Origin: an uncultured Collinsella sp.
GTDB taxonomy: Bacteria > Actinomycetota > Coriobacteriia > Coriobacteriales > Coriobacteriaceae
DNA length: 15,938 bases
NCBI GenBank assembly: GCA_900552145.1
Contig: URYW01000038.1
Coordinates: 1-15,938 of the forward strand
Direction of reading: 5' to 3'
Shown here piece by piece: positions 13,794 through 15,938 of this stretch. A program made the translations under genes and the position numbers. Positions within the stretch are counted from its first letter, which is position 1, and each line of letters opens with the position of its first letter. The notes beneath the pieces were generated by a model, which searched no databases, was not told where the DNA came from, and was given only the letters and a program-made list of their open reading frames with translations.

Positions 13794-15676
13794 TATGCAT
13801 TCACGACCTTTCCGGTTTCGCGATCGAGTTTTTGCGAGACGACGCGACTGACGCCGTCGGCTTGCATCGAGACGCCATAGAGGACGTCAGCGTCCTCCAT
13901 AGTACGGCGCTGATGCGAAATGACCAAGAGCTGCGTATCGGAACGCAACACATCGAGCGCGCCGATGAGCTTGGACAGGTTGGCGTCATCGAGTGCCGCC
14001 TCGACCTCGTCCAGCACATAGAACGGCACCGTGCGCGTGCGGTACACAGCAAAGAGCAGGGCGAGCGCCGTCAGGCTCTTCTCGCCGCCCGACATGAGCA
14101 TCATCTTGGTGATGCGCTTGCCGCGCGGCTGCGCCACGACCTCGATACCCGTCTCGGCAGGATGCTCGGGATCGGTCATCTCCAGATGAGCCTGGCCGCC
14201 CGGGAAGAGCATAGCGAAGATCTCGCGGAAGTTCGCGTCGACCTTCTCAAACGTCACCAGGAACGCCTTGCGCATCTTGCGATCAATGGCCACCGTGATC
14301 TTGGTGAGCGCCTTGCGCGCGCTCTCCAAATCGGCCAGCTGCTCCTCGATGTAGTCGGCGCGGCGTTTGAGCTGCTCGTACTCCTCCATGGCAACTTGGT
14401 TAACGGGACCAAGGTTGTTGATCTGGCGCACAAGCTGGTTGAGTTCGCGCTCGGCGGCATCGCGGTCCGTGGGCGCCGGAAGCATGAGCGCTTCCTCGAG
14501 CACCGTCGTGCCATCGGCGGTAATGGCCTTGATGGCAGCCTCGACCTGCACCTCGAGCTTGCCACGCGCGACCTTGAACTCGTTTTGCGTGGCAGAGGCG
14601 GTATCGACTCGCTCCTTAGCGCGGGCAACCTCTGCCTTGGCATCCTCGATGGTCTTCTTGAGCGAAGCGGAGTCCGCCTCCTCCAGAGAGGCCTGGTCAC
14701 GCAGGCGCGCTGCCCAATCCGACGCGCGTTCCAACAGGGCAGAATAGCGTTCGTGCATGGGATCGACGCGCAGGCGCAGCAGCTCGAGCGAGCGCGAGGC
14801 CTGGCGTGTTCCGCGGATACGACGGTCGATGCCCTCAAGACGATGCTCCAGGTCGGGCACGCGGCCCTTCAGCGAACGCAGGCGTTCGCTCGTCTGGGCT
14901 AGGCGAACCTTGGCGTCGGCGAGCTTGCCGGCAGCCTCGGAATCGTCACGGCGAACGCGGTCGAGTTCGTCGTTGGCCTCAGAAATCTGCAAGCCCAGAT
15001 CGCTTGCCTGCGCGCGGGCCTCGTCACGCGAACGGGTGAGCTCGTCAACGCGCGGGCGCGCAGCGCGAACGGCTTCGGAGGCCTGCTCGCGGCGCTTGGA
15101 GGTGCGCACGCGCTCGACCTCGGCATTGTTGGCGCTTTGCTCCAAGCGGCCGATCTCGGAAAGCAGCGAGCGGCGCTCGCCCTCAAGACGGGCGATCTCA
15201 CCGGCGGCATCGCCCTCGGCGGCACGGGCCTCCTCGACGGCAGCGTTGGCCTCAACGACTTGGTCCGAAGCATGCTCAAAGATGGCAGCCAGATCGGGTT
15301 CCAGGCCCTCGAGCTCACGGATGCGGCGCTTGCGCTCCAAGGCACCCGAAGCCTCGCCGGCATCAAGCCCCACGCGCACCAGGCCGCCGCAGGCGACGCG
15401 GGCGCCTTCGGTGGTCACGTAAGTCACGCCTTCAACGACCGGCGCCGACAGCGCGGCAGCAAGATCGTCAACGACGTAATAGCCGCCGAGCAGCGCCTCG
15501 ACGACGGGTCCGTAGCCTGCGCGCACGGACAGACGATCAACCAGGCGGGTACCGGCAGCGCCCTCAGCGGCGGTAGAGCCGCTCACGCCGCGCGCCACCA
15601 GCAGTGCTTCGCCCGAGGCCTTCTTTTGGTCCAGAGCCGCACGCCCGGCACGCTCAAGCGTTTCATGCGCTCTCAT
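13793..15676 (-). CDS. smc: SMC chromosome-segregation ATPase, C-terminal half only (5'-truncated smc)
   Basis: The 627-residue product matches SMC from the middle of the hinge to the end. Residues 1-110 resemble the second part of the hinge (TRLVDRLSVRAGYGPVVEAL, YYVVDDLAAAL, VTYVTTEGARVACGG). A coiled coil rich in Ala, Glu and Arg fills about 115-440. The C-terminal ATPase lobe follows, with signature LMSGGEKSL (527-535), Walker B YVLDEVEAALDD (553-564) and the ISHQ switch near 586. The N-terminal lobe with Walker A, its coiled coil and the first hinge part are missing; a usual SMC is near 1,180 residues. The reading frame has a TGA at 15689-15691. AGGAGA lies just before the ATG at 15676, so it could be translated, but alone it could not form a complete ATP site. 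Upstream DNA encodes unrelated membrane peptides. Possible causes are disruption by inserted DNA, rearrangement, or an assembly join. Confidence 0.85.
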   Translation of the reverse strand: MRAHETLERAGRAALDQKKASGEALLVARGVSGSTAAEGAAGTRLVDRLSVRAGYGPVVEALLGGYYVVDDLAAALSAPVVEGVTYVTTEGARVACGGLVRVGLDAGEASGALERKRRIRELEGLEPDLAAIFEHASDQVVEANAAVEEARAAEGDAAGEIARLEGERRSLLSEIGRLEQSANNAEVERVRTSKRREQASEAVRAARPRVDELTRSRDEARAQASDLGLQISEANDELDRVRRDDSEAAGKLADAKVRLAQTSERLRSLKGRVPDLEHRLEGIDRRIRGTRQASRSLELLRLRVDPMHERYSALLERASDWAARLRDQASLEEADSASLKKTIEDAKAEVARAKERVDTASATQNEFKVARGKLEVQVEAAIKAITADGTTVLEEALMLPAPTDRDAAERELNQLVRQINNLGPVNQVAMEEYEQLKRRADYIEEQLADLESARKALTKITVAIDRKMRKAFLVTFEKVDANFREIFAMLFPGGQAHLEMTDPEHPAETGIEVVAQPRGKRITKMMLMSGGEKSLTALALLFAVYRTRTVPFYVLDEVEAALDDANLSKLIGALDVLRSDTQLLVISHQRRTMEDADVLYGVSMQADGVSRVVSQKLDRETGKVVNA

Positions 15677-15827
15677 GGCTCTCCTCACTCACGGAACCGG
15701 CCCGCTCCTCACGCCAACGGGCCTCAAGCATGTCGCGGCGCGTGGCCGCGCGGCACAGGGCGAACGTCATCAGACAGGACGCGGCGAAAACGAAAACGAC
15801 GGCGATCACGAGTATGAGGTGCATCAT
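15663..15827 (-). CDS. Small single-pass membrane protein, unknown
   Basis: This 54-residue frame begins MMHLILVIAVVFVFAASC, a strong transmembrane segment (about residues 3-25). It continues as a basic/acidic cytoplasmic tail (RAATRRDMLEARWREERAG) and ends SEESHESA. Its ATG overlaps the stop of the preceding frame by four bases (ATGA). Its end overlaps the start of the truncated smc by 14 bases. Such tight overlaps suggest a real translationally coupled gene. No clear ribosome binding site is seen beyond a G-rich stretch. The family is not recognised. It is not part of SMC in any frame. Confidence 0.5.
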   Translation of the reverse strand: MMHLILVIAVVFVFAASCLMTFALCRAATRRDMLEARWREERAGSVSEESHESA

Positions 15828-15938
15828 CGGCCCGCCCCCATCGATCGCGCGAGGGAGGCCAGCAGACGGACCACGAGAAGCACGATGCCGACTGCCAGAC
15901 GCAGGAACGGCAGCAGCAGACCGAAACAGGCCACCGCA
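15824..15938 (-). CDS. C-terminal end of a hydrophobic membrane protein (runs off the right edge)
   Basis: Thirty-seven residues before a TGA (15824-15826) read AVACFGLLLPFLRLAVGIVL and then LVVRLLASLARSMGAGR. This is a hydrophobic helix followed by a basic amphipathic tail, consistent with the end of an integral membrane protein. Its stop overlaps the start codon of the next small gene (ATGA). The family cannot be named from so short a fragment. It does not resemble rnc, which often precedes smc. Confidence 0.45.
   Translation of the reverse strand, partial: AVACFGLLLPFLRLAVGIVLLVVRLLASLARSMGAGR

Noticed and set aside
1..15938. tRNA, rRNA, CRISPR array, toxin-antitoxin or prophage genes
   Set aside because: No cloverleaf with CCA end, no regularly spaced repeats, and no integrase, transposase or toxin-antitoxin motifs were seen on either strand.

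Overview
The window is GC-rich bacterial chromosome carrying mostly housekeeping genes, packed on both strands. Gene content, codon use and several protein details suggest a gut Coriobacteriia bacterium, most likely Collinsella or a close relative: a T-box-controlled ileS, an SRP cluster smc-ftsY-ffh, a thyA-folA pair, and a protein joining DUF134 to a NifX-like domain. The lineage is inferred from family resemblance, not from a database search.

Layout. At 1-1707 (minus) lies the 5' part of ileS. It is preceded by a long T-box leader (about 1751-2058) with an Ile specifier codon ATC and an attenuator terminator. Divergent from it is an iron-containing alcohol dehydrogenase of the GldA/HcxA type (2195-3277, plus). 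It converges on a DUF523/TudS-like Fe-S protein (3326-3781, minus) across a two-way terminator. Next come ftsH (3863-5770, minus) with its own terminator, a short CobO-like ATPase gene broken by an in-frame stop at codon 5 (5848-6333, plus), and an intergenic inverted repeat (6371-6437). A MATE exporter (6463-7812), a TrmH/SpoU-family RNA methyltransferase (7938-8852), folA (8962-9480) and thyA (9490-10338) follow, all on the minus strand.

Divergent from thyA is a DUF134-NifX fusion (10505-11269, plus). Its promoter is flanked by two matching palindromes about five helical turns apart, and it contains a strong internal ribosome binding site that would also yield the NifX-like half alone. It converges on ffh across a terminator. 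The last cluster, read on the minus strand from the right end, is two short membrane-protein frames, an smc gene lacking its 5' half, ftsY and ffh.

Function. thyA and folA form a dTMP/tetrahydrofolate pair. ffh and ftsY are the two GTPases of co-translational membrane targeting, here downstream of smc as in many Gram-positive bacteria. The most notable points are: (1) smc begins in the middle of its hinge domain and is preceded by unrelated overlapping membrane frames, not by its N-terminal ATPase half; (2) a CobO-like gene has a premature stop directly after a good ribosome binding site; (3) the DUF134-NifX fusion has a built-in second start, a CGCH/His-rich tail and a probable autoregulatory operator pair; (4) the ileS T-box bulge departs from the usual consensus and carries a second terminator-like hairpin. 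No tRNA, rRNA, CRISPR array or intact mobile element was seen.
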